Shown here: positions 29,319-36,494 of the stretch, piece after piece | Numbering within the stretch: the stretch's first letter is position 1 | Layout of the letters: each line of letters opens with the position of its first letter | Assembly: GCF_017310035.1 (NCBI RefSeq) | Contig: NZ_CP022296.1 | Span: 2,728,001-2,792,000 of the forward strand | Direction of reading: 5' to 3' | Length of the DNA: 64,000 nt | Source of the DNA: Nocardioides sp. S5 | GTDB taxonomy: Bacteria; Actinomycetota; Actinomycetes; Propionibacteriales; Nocardioidaceae | Translations under genes and position numbers: made by a program | Notes under the pieces: model-generated | Database searches by the model: none | What the model was told of the DNA's origin: nothing | Seen by the model: only the letters and a program-made list of their open reading frames with translations

Positions 29319-29855
29319 TCAGGTCACTGACCGGCCGGGCAGCATCCGCGGGAGGAGTCCCCGACCGACGACGAGGCCGAGGTGGGCCAGCAGCGCCACG
29401 AAGAAGGCCACGTGGCCGGCGACGTGCAGCCAGACCAGGTCGTCGTCGCTCGACGCGACCAGCGCGAGGCCGCTGAGCGGGATCACGAACAACGTCGTGA
29501 TGAGCGCCCGCTCGGTCCACGTCGCGAGGCGGCGCTGCCCGGCGGAGAGCTGCTCGGCCCACGGCGGCAGGCCGACCACCCGGCGCCACGCCACCCGCGC
29601 GACTGCGAGGGCCAGGACGGTTGCGCCGAGCGCGACGTGGACCCGGACCAGCGTGTCGGGATCGTCGAGGTAGCCGCTGGAATCCCCGCCGCGACCGCGC
29701 CCGCTGTCGCCACCGCGTCCACGGCCGCGTCCGCGACCCGAGTCGTCGGCGTCCATGACGTAGCCGATCGCGAGCTGGGCCGCCAGGGCGAGCACGGTCA
29801 GCCAGTGCAAGACCTGCTGGCTGTGGCGGTAGCCGGGCCGGGGATCCCCTGTCAT
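29319..29855 (-). CDS. Cytochrome b561-family membrane protein with Gly-Arg-rich loop
   Basis: A 178-aa predicted four-helix di-haem membrane protein. Candidate haem ligands lie in YRHSQQVLHWLTVLAL (helix 1), LVRVHVALGATVLAL (helix 2) and LVWLHVAGHVAFFVALLAHLG (helix 4). The loop after helix 1 contains a low-complexity insertion made of Gly-Arg and Asp-Ser-Gly-Arg-Gly repeats (about residues 40-58). Family members move electrons across the membrane. Its stop lies 7 bp from the thioredoxin-rhodanese stop (convergent), and 13 bp separate its start from the secreted protein gene upstream. Confidence 0.8.
   Translation of the reverse strand: MTGDPRPGYRHSQQVLHWLTVLALAAQLAIGYVMDADDSGRGRGRGRGGDSGRGRGGDSSGYLDDPDTLVRVHVALGATVLALAVARVAWRRVVGLPPWAEQLSAGQRRLATWTERALITTLFVIPLSGLALVASSDDDLVWLHVAGHVAFFVALLAHLGLVVGRGLLPRMLPGRSVT
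29688..29745. repeat. CG-rich simple repeat coding for the Gly-Arg loop
   Basis: Imperfect 6- to 18-bp units of the CCGCGACCGCGCC type within the cytochrome b561-like gene. They encode alternating Gly and Arg, with Asp-Ser interruptions. Confidence 0.6.
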
Positions 29856-29868
29856 CCCGCGATGCTGT

Positions 29869-30342
29869 TCAGCAGCCGGCGATGCTTCCGCCCGGATAGA
29901 CCTGCTGAGGGAACGAGTACACGACCGCCGTGGACTCGGGCAGGTCGCTGCGCCAGACCGAGTAGCTGACGTCGATCGTCAGCCCGCTGGGGCTGGAGGA
30001 AGCGCAGAACCAGAGGTTCATGGTCTTGTTCGCCGCCGACACGACCTGCGGGAACGCGATGGGCTGCTTGATCTCGCCCGTCGCGCCCGCGCTGCTGGTG
30101 ATCTGGGCAGGGACGACCCGGATGTTCCAGGAGTAGGTGCCCTCCACCTGGAAGTTGAGGACCAGTCGATAGCCCTGGCAGTTGTTCTGCCCCTGCCCGT
30201 TGGTGCGGCACGTCACCGTCAGGAATCCGGGCCGCGGCGCGTCCGTCGACGCGGCGAACGCCGGTGCATTGGCGGCGACGGCCACGACCGGGATGGTCCA
30301 GGCTGCTCCACGCACGACGGTGCGTCGGCTGTACTGCGACAT
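29869..30342 (-). CDS. Secreted protein of unknown function (Tat signal)
   Basis: A 157-aa protein. The N-terminus has a twin-arginine signal (YSRRTVVRGAAWTIPVVAVAA, Arg6-Arg7) and a likely cleavage site after AFA near residue 30. The mature part is rich in Ser, Thr and Val with four Cys (two in TCRTNGQGQNNC, one in FCASSS, and the C-terminal residue) that could form disulfides. This layout recalls small beta-sandwich wall-associated proteins. I recognise no family. A perfect palindrome lies 18 bp upstream of its start (30361-30378). Confidence 0.7.
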   Translation of the reverse strand: MSQYSRRTVVRGAAWTIPVVAVAANAPAFAASTDAPRPGFLTVTCRTNGQGQNNCQGYRLVLNFQVEGTYSWNIRVVPAQITSSAGATGEIKQPIAFPQVVSAANKTMNLWFCASSSPSGLTIDVSYSVWRSDLPESTAVVYSFPQQVYPGGSIAGC

Positions 30343-30360
30343 GCTGAACCCCCACGGTCC

Positions 30361-30378
30361 GATGACATTGGTGTCATC
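30361..30378. promoter_or_regulatory. Palindrome GATGACA-TTGG-TGTCATC
   Basis: A perfect 7-bp inverted repeat with a 4-bp spacer, 18 bp upstream of the start of the secreted protein at 30342. Position and symmetry suit an operator for a dimeric regulator. No regulator gene is adjacent. Confidence 0.45.
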
Positions 30379-30425
30379 CCCACGATGACTTGGTCGACGG
30401 TAGGAGGTTCGTACGGGGAACCACG

Positions 30426-30437
30426 GGCAGATCTGCC
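30426..30437. promoter_or_regulatory. Palindrome GGCAGATCTGCC in divergent intergenic region
   Basis: A perfect 12-bp palindrome between the secreted-protein gene and the sulfotransferase gene. The same 239-bp region (30343-30581) is less GC-rich than its surroundings and also holds GGTTC-N7-GAACC (about 30406-30422). Nothing coding is seen in it. Confidence 0.35.
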
Positions 30438-30581
30438 GTTCTTGATAGTTCCTGCGGTTTTGGTAGGTATTTCGAGACTGCCGGACTGGACCACTCGGCA
30501 CGTCCGGGACTCGACGCGGCACAGCTGCGCTGGTGCGAGCCGTCCGCCGGAGGCGTCTCACGCGTGGGATAGCCTCGGCGC

Positions 30582-31223
30582 GTGCTCATCAGCGACTCCC
30601 GGCAGGTGCTCTTCGTCCACGTCCCCAAGACCGGCGGCGTCTCGGTCGAGGAGACGGTGAAGGAAGCCTGTCCGGACGCCCGCAAGGCGCGTACGCCGAT
30701 CGGCCGCCACGCCACCCTCGGCAAGATCATCAAGCACGAGCCGCAGGTCGTGGACTACTGGACCTTCGGGTTCGTGCGGAACCCGTGGGCCCGGATGGTG
30801 TCGTGGTACTCGATGATCTCGGCATGGGACCGGCGCCACGGACCTGCCAGCGGCAAGCCCCAGGACGTCAGGCACGGCTCGATGCGCGACGGCAACGACA
30901 TGTGGCGCGCGGCCGCGGCCTACTCCGGCTTCGACGAGTTCGTCATGCGCGGCACCGAGGAGCTGCCCCGCGTCGGCACCTCGCAGATCAAGTACCTCCG
31001 TGCACCCAGGCACAACCGTGAGGTCGACTTCATCGGCCGCACCGAGAGCTTCGTCGAGGACCTCCAGCGCGTCCAGGTGCAGCTGGGGCTCGAGCCGTCG
31101 ACGCCGGTGCACAAGAACAAGTCCAAGCACGGGACCTACCACGACTACTACACCGACGAGACCCGCCAGCGGATCGCCGAGGTCTACGCCGAGGACATCG
31201 AGCTCTTCGGCTACACCTACTGA
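30582..31223 (+). CDS. Sulfotransferase family protein
   Basis: A 213-aa PAPS-dependent sulfotransferase-like protein. The 5'-phosphosulfate loop is LFVHVPKTGGVSVEE near residues 9-23, and the 3'-phosphate-binding segment is FGFVRNPWARMVSWYS near 63-78. Acceptor unknown (carbohydrate or lipid). The GTG at 30582 is preceded by TAGCCT (30570-30575) with a 6-nt spacer and no ribosome-binding site. Its last 7 bp overlap, tail to tail, the end of another sulfotransferase gene. Its C-terminus GTYHDYYTDETRQRIAEVY is the likely parent type of the relic at 31897-31989. Confidence 0.82.
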   Translation: MLISDSRQVLFVHVPKTGGVSVEETVKEACPDARKARTPIGRHATLGKIIKHEPQVVDYWTFGFVRNPWARMVSWYSMISAWDRRHGPASGKPQDVRHGSMRDGNDMWRAAAAYSGFDEFVMRGTEELPRVGTSQIKYLRAPRHNREVDFIGRTESFVEDLQRVQVQLGLEPSTPVHKNKSKHGTYHDYYTDETRQRIAEVYAEDIELFGYTY

Positions 31224-31870
31224 GCCGGGCTCTCCAGCCGGGTCCCCCGGGCTCCTGACCACTCCCCCGTGGCCTCGAGCCGGCGCCACACGTCGTACTC
31301 CGGTGCGAAGTGCCCGGCGAGCGCCTCGCGGGTCGCGAAGGACAGCTCACCCCGGGCAGCACCCGAGGCGTTGCGGCGCTCGAACTCGAGCCGCACACCG
31401 ATCCGCTCGCTGAACCACGCCGACCAGACGTCGGGGCGCTCGACGCTGAAGACCCGGTCGACCGCGACGGCCCCCTGCGCGTGGAGGAACTTCGCGGGGC
31501 GGCCCCTGGGAACCGGGGCGTCGACGTCGCCGGCGAGATAGTGGAGCGCGAACTGCTCGAAGGACATGTCGGCCGTCGACTGCCGGCTGTCGTCGCGGGC
31601 GCGGTAGCGCCACCAGGACTCCAGCCACGCGATCGGCTCACGGAACATCGTCACCAGCTCGTACGACTCCCGCGGGTGCCCCTGCTCGGCGAGGCCGGCG
31701 GCCCTGGTGTGCACGAACCCCCGCGCCGGGAGGTGCTTGCGGGCCGGCGGGGCGCTGACGACCTCGGTGGCGTACGGCGCGAGCGTGCGCTCCAGCGCCG
31801 TGCTCGCGGTCTTCGGCAGCGCGAGCAGCACGAAGTCCCGCCCCGGACCGAGCTCGAGGAACGTCATCAC
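31217..31870 (-). CDS. Sulfotransferase family protein (second copy)
   Basis: A protein of about 217 aa with FVLLALPKTASTALERTL (5'-phosphosulfate loop) and VTMFREPIAWLESWWRYRAR (3'-phosphate loop). It is related in layout to, but quite diverged from, the neighbouring sulfotransferase at 30582. The start is uncertain: a GTG at 31870 has GATGAT 6 nt upstream, and ATGs lie at 31867 and 31888. Its 5' end abuts the 3' relic of a third sulfotransferase encoded on the opposite strand, so the upstream region has been rearranged. Confidence 0.75.
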   Translation of the reverse strand: MMTFLELGPGRDFVLLALPKTASTALERTLAPYATEVVSAPPARKHLPARGFVHTRAAGLAEQGHPRESYELVTMFREPIAWLESWWRYRARDDSRQSTADMSFEQFALHYLAGDVDAPVPRGRPAKFLHAQGAVAVDRVFSVERPDVWSAWFSERIGVRLEFERRNASGAARGELSFATREALAGHFAPEYDVWRRLEATGEWSGARGTRLESPAQ

Positions 31871-31896
31871 CCGCAGATCATCCCGCATCGCCGCGC

Positions 31897-31989
31897 GGCA
31901 GCTACCGCGACCACTACTCCGACGCGACGCGAGCGAAGGTCGCCGAGGTCCACGCGGCAGACCTCGACGCCTTCGCCTACCCGTTCTGA
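31897..31989 (+). pseudogene. 3' remnant of a sulfotransferase gene
   Basis: Thirty codons and a stop (TGA at 31987-31989) encode GSYRDHYSDATRAKVAEVHA followed by ADLDAFAYPF. They align without gaps to the last 30 residues of the sulfotransferase at 30582-31223 (14 of 30 identical, several conservative changes). There is no start codon or further homology upstream of 31897. The remnant lies immediately upstream of the divergent sulfotransferase at 31870, so most of a third copy was probably deleted. Confidence 0.7.
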
Positions 31990-32004
31990 ATCGGCGGCTG
32001 CGCG

Positions 32005-32949
32005 TCAGGCAGCGCGGTACTGCATCCAGGCGTCGCTCATGCGGGCGACCTGGCCGGCGGTGAACTGGTACATGCAGGAGTCCTGCGTGTAGTCCATGTA
32101 GTTGTGGATCGGGTCGAGCCCGGGGGCCGTGCACGAGTCGGCGCCGGTCGGGCAGTCGAACTGCGGTCCGGCCTCGGCCGGGGTGTCGGCGACCTGGTCG
32201 CCCTGACCCCTGCAGCCGCCCTGGAACGTGTGGTAGAGCGCCAGCCAGTGGCCGACCTCGTGGGTCAGCGTGTCACCGAGGGCGTACTTGCCAGCGGTGC
32301 CGCCGGGCATCGACTCGTCGAGGATCACGACACCGTCGCTGCTGTTGAGCTTCTTGGTCGGGAAGGTGGCCCAGCCGAGCAGGTCGTCGCCGATGTTGGC
32401 GGTCCACACGTTGAGGGTGTCCTTGCCGCCGACGCGGGTGGCGGCCTTCATCTCCTTCTCCACCGGCCCCGGGGTGACCGTCGACCACGTGTCGTTCTCG
32501 AAGAAGTCGACGTCGACGAGGTCGAAGCTGAACGGTGTCGCGGCCGAGGACTGCGTGCCGGTGCGTCCGGTGTACGCCTCGTTGAGGACGGCCACCTGCG
32601 ACTGCACGAGGCGCCCGAGACGGTCCTTGGCAGTCTGCGAGGTGCCGACGGGCACGACGACGTGGAAGTAGGTGGGGACCGACACCGAGGCCGCCGCGAG
32701 CGTGGCGGCGTTGTCGAGCTTGGTGTACTGGTCGCCGCGGCCCTGGAAGAGCTCGGGCTCGAGCTTCTTCGAGCCCTCGCGCACGCGGGCCTCGTCGACG
32801 GAGTGGCCGTGCTCGTCGACGCACGCGGCGGCACCGGGAGAGGGCGCGAGCGCAGTGGCGGGAACGGCCGCGGTGGCGGAGAGCGTCGTGCCGGCGAGAG
32901 CCAGCGAGCCGGCCACCACGAGGCCGCGAAGGGAACGGGAGTGTCGCAT
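32005..32949 (-). CDS. Secreted zinc metalloprotease (M43/pappalysin-like)
   Basis: A 314-aa exported protease. Residues 1-33 are a Sec-type signal peptide (RGLVVAGSLALAGTTLSATAAVP). The catalytic zinc motif THEVGHWLALYHTF (HExxHxxxxxH-like) is followed by GGCRGQGDQVADTP and the Met-turn NYMDYTQDSCM, as in pappalysin-family M43B peptidases. Cys residues in the C-terminal part may form disulfides. Residues 34-90 look like a propeptide region. The ATG at 32949 is followed by a basic n-region (MRHSRSLRG). Role probably extracellular protein turnover; target unknown. Confidence 0.85.
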   Translation of the reverse strand: MRHSRSLRGLVVAGSLALAGTTLSATAAVPATALAPSPGAAACVDEHGHSVDEARVREGSKKLEPELFQGRGDQYTKLDNAATLAAASVSVPTYFHVVVPVGTSQTAKDRLGRLVQSQVAVLNEAYTGRTGTQSSAATPFSFDLVDVDFFENDTWSTVTPGPVEKEMKAATRVGGKDTLNVWTANIGDDLLGWATFPTKKLNSSDGVVILDESMPGGTAGKYALGDTLTHEVGHWLALYHTFQGGCRGQGDQVADTPAEAGPQFDCPTGADSCTAPGLDPIHNYMDYTQDSCMYQFTAGQVARMSDAWMQYRAA

Positions 32950-33086
32950 CCGAGATCAACCTGTTCTTCTGGGGGATTGTGGCCAGCAACCTAACCGGCG
33001 CAACCGCCGGATGAACAGACCCTCGTACGCCTGCTGCGGTGGACGTCCTCTTCCGTCCGACGCGTGCCGCTGGCAGATTTCTGGTC

Positions 33087-33833
33087 GTGGACGCACTCGC
33101 GAGCTGGACCAGGACCGAGCACACCGCCGACGTGGCGGGACGCCCCACCACCCACCCGGTGTGGCGCAAGGGCACCGGTCCGGGGGTCGTGGTCGTGCAC
33201 GAGATCCCCGGGATCACGCCCGAGGTGGTCGCCTTCGCCGAGGAGGTGGTGGCGGCTGGCCACACCGTGCTGATGCCCAGCCTCTTCGGCGCTGACGGTG
33301 AGCCGATGACGGCTGCCAGCACCGTGAAGGCGCTCGCTCGGGTGTGCGTGAGCAGGGAGTTCACCAAGCTCCGCACCGGCGAGACGACCCCTGTCGCCGG
33401 GTGGCTCCGCTCGCTGGCGCGCGACCTGCACGCCGAGGTCGGTGGGCCCGGTGTCGGCGCCCTCGGGATGTGCTTCACGGGCGGCTTCGCCCTCGCCATG
33501 ATGGTCGACCCCTCGGTCACCGCGCCCGTCCTCTGCCAGCCCAGCACGCCCTTCGCGGTGACACCCGGTCGGGGCCGCGACCTCAACCTGTCGCCCGGCG
33601 ACCTCGACATCGTCAAGGGTCGCTGCGCCGCCGGTCAGCAGGTGCTCGGCCTTCGCTTCCGCTCCGACCCGGCCGTCGGCAAGCGCTTCGACACGCTCAC
33701 CACCGAGCTCGGCGAGGCGTTCATCCGGGTGGAGTTCGAGGGCAAGGGGCACTCCACCGTCACCACCCACCGGCAGCAGGCCGGGGTGGACGCGGTCCTG
33801 GACTTCTTCCGGGAGAAGCTGGGCGCGGGCTGA
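33087..33833 (+). CDS. Dienelactone hydrolase family protein
   Basis: A 248-aa alpha/beta hydrolase. It has VVVVHEIPGITP (oxyanion/Glu region), a Cys nucleophile in GALGMCFTGGFAL (GxCxGG in place of GxSxG, typical of dienelactone hydrolases) and a C-terminal GKGHSTVTTHR His. Substrate could be a lactone or an ester; no aromatic degradation genes are adjacent. The GTG at 33087 has CAGATT (33074-33079) 7 nt upstream, so a leaderless start is likely; an earlier in-frame codon at 33039 is less likely. Confidence 0.82.
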   Translation: MDALASWTRTEHTADVAGRPTTHPVWRKGTGPGVVVVHEIPGITPEVVAFAEEVVAAGHTVLMPSLFGADGEPMTAASTVKALARVCVSREFTKLRTGETTPVAGWLRSLARDLHAEVGGPGVGALGMCFTGGFALAMMVDPSVTAPVLCQPSTPFAVTPGRGRDLNLSPGDLDIVKGRCAAGQQVLGLRFRSDPAVGKRFDTLTTELGEAFIRVEFEGKGHSTVTTHRQQAGVDAVLDFFREKLGAG

Positions 33834-33849
33834 AGACCTGTCCTCCCTC

Positions 33850-33895
33850 GGTGGTCGAGCAGCCGCGTAAGGGACGAGCGAGGCGTATCGAGACC
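33850..33895. repeat. Intergenic TGGTCGAG...TCGAGACC repeat
   Basis: GGTGGTCGAGCAGCCGCG to GTATCGAGACC, about 46 bp, with ends that pair approximately (GGTCGAG with TCGAGACC read in reverse). It resembles short dispersed intergenic palindromes that I recall from Nocardioides genomes. It sits between the dienelactone hydrolase and the DUF222-HNH gene. Confidence 0.55.
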
Positions 33896-33933
33896 AAGAC
33901 CGACTGTCGGACCCCTGCTCTAGAGTCGAACGC

Positions 33934-35358
33934 ATGATCGAGGAACTGGAAGCAGGAGCAGAGGGCGGGGCAGACGCCCTCGGCCCCGCAGCCCTGCTCG
34001 CCTCGATCAAGGCATCCCGCTCCATCGAGAACACCGAAGCCGCCCGCCAGCTCGACCTCGCCGCCCGCTGGGCCGACCTGCACCCACCGGAGTCGATCCA
34101 CTCGGCCGCATCGTTCACCGTGGCGGGGTGTGAGCACGAGGAACCGATCGCGGGCCCCGGTACGCCGCTGGTGGCGGAGTTCTGCGTCGCCGAGCTCGGC
34201 ACCGTGCTGGGCATCACGAGCGTGTCGGCGAAGAAGCTCATCGGCCACGCCCTCGAGCTGCGTCACCGCCTCCCCCGGTTGTGGGCGCAGGTCCACGCCG
34301 GGCGGGTCCCCGCCTGGCGGGCCCGGGCGGTTGCGGAGGTGACGATCCACTCGACGCCGGAGCTGACGGTGGAGGCGGCGGGGTTCGTCGACGCGCAGGT
34401 CGCCGCGGTCGCCGGTCGGATCGGGCCTGCGCAGCTGGACCGGCTCGTCGCGGAGACCATCAAGCGGTTCGACCTCGCCGAGGCGGACCCTTCGGCGGAC
34501 CCCGAGGACGGCTACCTCCACGTCGACCCGCGCCACGTCACCATCCACGATGAGGACGTGCACTTCGCCGGCACCGTGCGGCTCGAGGCCGAGATCGACC
34601 TCGCCGACGGACTCGACCTCCACCAAGCCCTCGCCCACGGCGCCGCCACGCAGAAAGCCCTCGGGTCGCACGAGTCCCTCGACGCCCGCAGGGCCAAGGC
34701 GCTGGGCGTTCTGGCGCGGACGCAGACCGCTCTCGACCTGCATGCGAGTGGTTTCGAGGGACGCTCCGCTCGCACCTCAACCACCGATGACCTGCCCACT
34801 GCGCGGGAGGTCGTGCTCCACGCCCACTTCGACGCCACCATGGCCGGCGACGCCACCGTCTTCGGGGCGACGGGGCGGCTCGAGGAGGGCCAACGTCTCC
34901 TCCTGCTGGACCAGCTCAGGTCCTGGTGTGGCAACTCGCGTACGAAGGTCACGGTCCGGCCGGTCATCGACCTCAACCAGGAGAAGTCCGCGCCGGGTTA
35001 CGAGATCCCGGACCGGATCCGTGAGCACGTGGTTCTCCGCGACCGCGTGTGCGTCTTCCCGTGGTGCGGGCGCCCCGCCCGGGGTTGCGACGTCGACCAC
35101 GTCACCGAGTACGACCATGATGCCGAGGCAGAAGGCAGACCGCAGCCCGGACCCACGAAGACCGAGAACCTGGGCGCCTTGTGCCGGTTCCACCACCGCC
35201 TCAAGACCCACACCGCCTGGCACTACGACATGGTCGCGCCCGGGGTGTTCGAGTGGACCAGTCCTCACGGCCACCGCTACCGACGCGACCCCGCGGGCAC
35301 CACCGCACTCGACCCACCCGACCCCGGCCCACCCCGGATCCCGCCGCGCCGAAGATGA
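33934..35358 (+). CDS. DUF222 and HNH endonuclease domain protein (13E12-type)
   Basis: A 474-aa protein. The N-terminal two thirds (about residues 20-330) are the DUF222 region, and the C-terminus has an HNH nuclease core: RDRVCVFPWCGRPARGCDVDHVTEYDH and TENLGALCRFHHRLKTH with the zinc-type Cys pairs. This family is expanded in actinobacteria as 13E12/REP-like proteins, with no firm function. An in-frame palindromic element (34748-34785) encodes SGFEGRSARTSTTDD around residues 272-286. ATG at 33934 with TAGAGT 7 nt upstream. A hairpin follows 12 bp after the stop. Confidence 0.88.
   Translation: MIEELEAGAEGGADALGPAALLASIKASRSIENTEAARQLDLAARWADLHPPESIHSAASFTVAGCEHEEPIAGPGTPLVAEFCVAELGTVLGITSVSAKKLIGHALELRHRLPRLWAQVHAGRVPAWRARAVAEVTIHSTPELTVEAAGFVDAQVAAVAGRIGPAQLDRLVAETIKRFDLAEADPSADPEDGYLHVDPRHVTIHDEDVHFAGTVRLEAEIDLADGLDLHQALAHGAATQKALGSHESLDARRAKALGVLARTQTALDLHASGFEGRSARTSTTDDLPTAREVVLHAHFDATMAGDATVFGATGRLEEGQRLLLLDQLRSWCGNSRTKVTVRPVIDLNQEKSAPGYEIPDRIREHVVLRDRVCVFPWCGRPARGCDVDHVTEYDHDAEAEGRPQPGPTKTENLGALCRFHHRLKTHTAWHYDMVAPGVFEWTSPHGHRYRRDPAGTTALDPPDPGPPRIPPRRR
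34748..34785. repeat. Palindromic repeat inserted in frame in the DUF222-HNH gene
   Basis: GTGGTTTCGAGG (34748-34759) and ACCTCAACCAC (34774-34784) form an imperfect inverted repeat around a GACGCTCCGCTCGC core. It resembles dispersed Nocardioides palindromes, but lies inside coding sequence, preserving the frame. Confidence 0.6.
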
Positions 35359-35370
35359 CCCCGCCCCACA

Positions 35371-35395
35371 CCCCGCCACCCAGGAGGAGGCGGGG
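35371..35395 (+). terminator. Putative terminator hairpin after the DUF222-HNH gene
   Basis: CCCCGCC (35371-35377) pairs perfectly with GGCGGGG (35389-35395) across an 11-nt loop, 12 bp past the stop codon. There is no T-tract, as is usual in high-GC actinobacteria. The rest of the 208-bp gap (35396-35566) holds nothing that I can identify. Confidence 0.5.
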
Positions 35396-35566
35396 CAACA
35401 GGCACGCCCGGACCCGATACGAAGGTTGGCGCACCTGCCCTTCGTGCGTGCGCACCGACGTCGCCACTTCCACCCAGCCGGCCCAGGCACGCGCCCCGTC
35501 AATGTCTCGCGCACGCTGCCCCTCGGGGACTCGCACGGCCAGGTCAACGACCGGCTCGGCTGTCCC

Positions 35567-36457
35567 TCAACCCATCGACGCGATCAGCTGCCGCACGGTC
35601 CGCAGCCCCAGCTGCGACATGTGTGGCGCTGTGTCGCGGTAGTAGGTCAGGCCGCTGATCGCCGGTGCGAGCGCGAAGCCGCGCGCGCGGCGGTAGGCCG
35701 CTTCGTCGAGACCGACGGTCTCGCGGTAGAGCCCGGCCACGGACGGGGGCAGCGAGCCCCACATCGCGTTGAGCTCGATCGCCGGGTCGCCGCGCCCGGC
35801 GCAGCCCCAGTCGATGACCGCCACCAGCGCGCCGTCGCGCACGATCAGGTTGCCCTCGTGGAGGTCGCCGTGGAACCAGCGCGGCTCACCGTCGTACGCC
35901 GGAGCGGCCAGGGCGTCGTCCCAGACCGCGAGCACCGCGTCACGGGAGACCTCCGCAGGGTCGGCACGGGCGGTCCACCGGCGGACCCACTCGTCCATCG
36001 CGGCCAGCGGTCCCCCGCGCCCCTCGGTCGTCACCGGCCCGTCGAGCGCCGGCACCTCGCGGCACGCCCGCACGAACGAGCCGAGCGACACCGCCCACTC
36101 CTCGGGGTCGTACGTCGACGGCGTGGGCGTCGTCCCCTCGATCCACGGCACCACGGTCCAGGGGAACGGGTAGCCCTCCCCCGGCTCGCCGAGGGCGACG
36201 GGCGCGGGGATCGGCAGCGGCAGGTGGGGCGCGATGAGGGGCAGCCACGTGTGCTCGAAGGCGACCGTCTCCGCAGGCCCCGGGATCCGCGGCAGCCGCA
36301 CGAGCAGGTCGTCGCCGAGGCGGAAGAGCTGGTTGTCCGTCCCGACCGGGGGCAGCCGTCGCAGCGGACGGTTGGCCCACGGCGGGTGCTGCGCCGCCAG
36401 GAGACGGCGTACGGCTCCCTCGTCGACGAGCACCTCGTCGTCGTGCATCCCGGTCAT
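35567..36457 (-). CDS. Aminoglycoside phosphotransferase (APH) family kinase
   Basis: A 296-aa small-molecule kinase of the APH/choline kinase fold. The catalytic loop is WFHGDLHEGNLIV (HGDxxxxN), the metal-binding Asp is in VAVIDWGCAG, and the N-terminal lobe carries GTDNQLFRLGDDLLVRLPR with the ATP-binding Lys replaced by Arg in LVRLP, as is common in this subgroup. FVRACREVPALDG and PWTVVPWIEG resemble proteins annotated as aminoglycoside phosphotransferases in actinobacteria; the natural substrate is unknown. The ATG at 36457 has TACTGT 8 nt upstream. Its start is 37 bp from that of the divergent esterase. Confidence 0.8.
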   Translation of the reverse strand: MTGMHDDEVLVDEGAVRRLLAAQHPPWANRPLRRLPPVGTDNQLFRLGDDLLVRLPRIPGPAETVAFEHTWLPLIAPHLPLPIPAPVALGEPGEGYPFPWTVVPWIEGTTPTPSTYDPEEWAVSLGSFVRACREVPALDGPVTTEGRGGPLAAMDEWVRRWTARADPAEVSRDAVLAVWDDALAAPAYDGEPRWFHGDLHEGNLIVRDGALVAVIDWGCAGRGDPAIELNAMWGSLPPSVAGLYRETVGLDEAAYRRARGFALAPAISGLTYYRDTAPHMSQLGLRTVRQLIASMG

Positions 36458-36494
36458 CGGACAGGACAGTAGTACCGACCAGTAGATTGAGCAG

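Noticed and set aside
33039..33086. Upstream in-frame extension of the dienelactone hydrolase
   Set aside because: The GTG at 33087 has a well-placed -10-like box, and the extra 16 residues match nothing in the fold.
35359..35566. Short open frames in the gap after the DUF222-HNH gene
   Set aside because: They have no start with a ribosome-binding site or -10 box, are compositionally skewed and resemble nothing; only the hairpin is kept.
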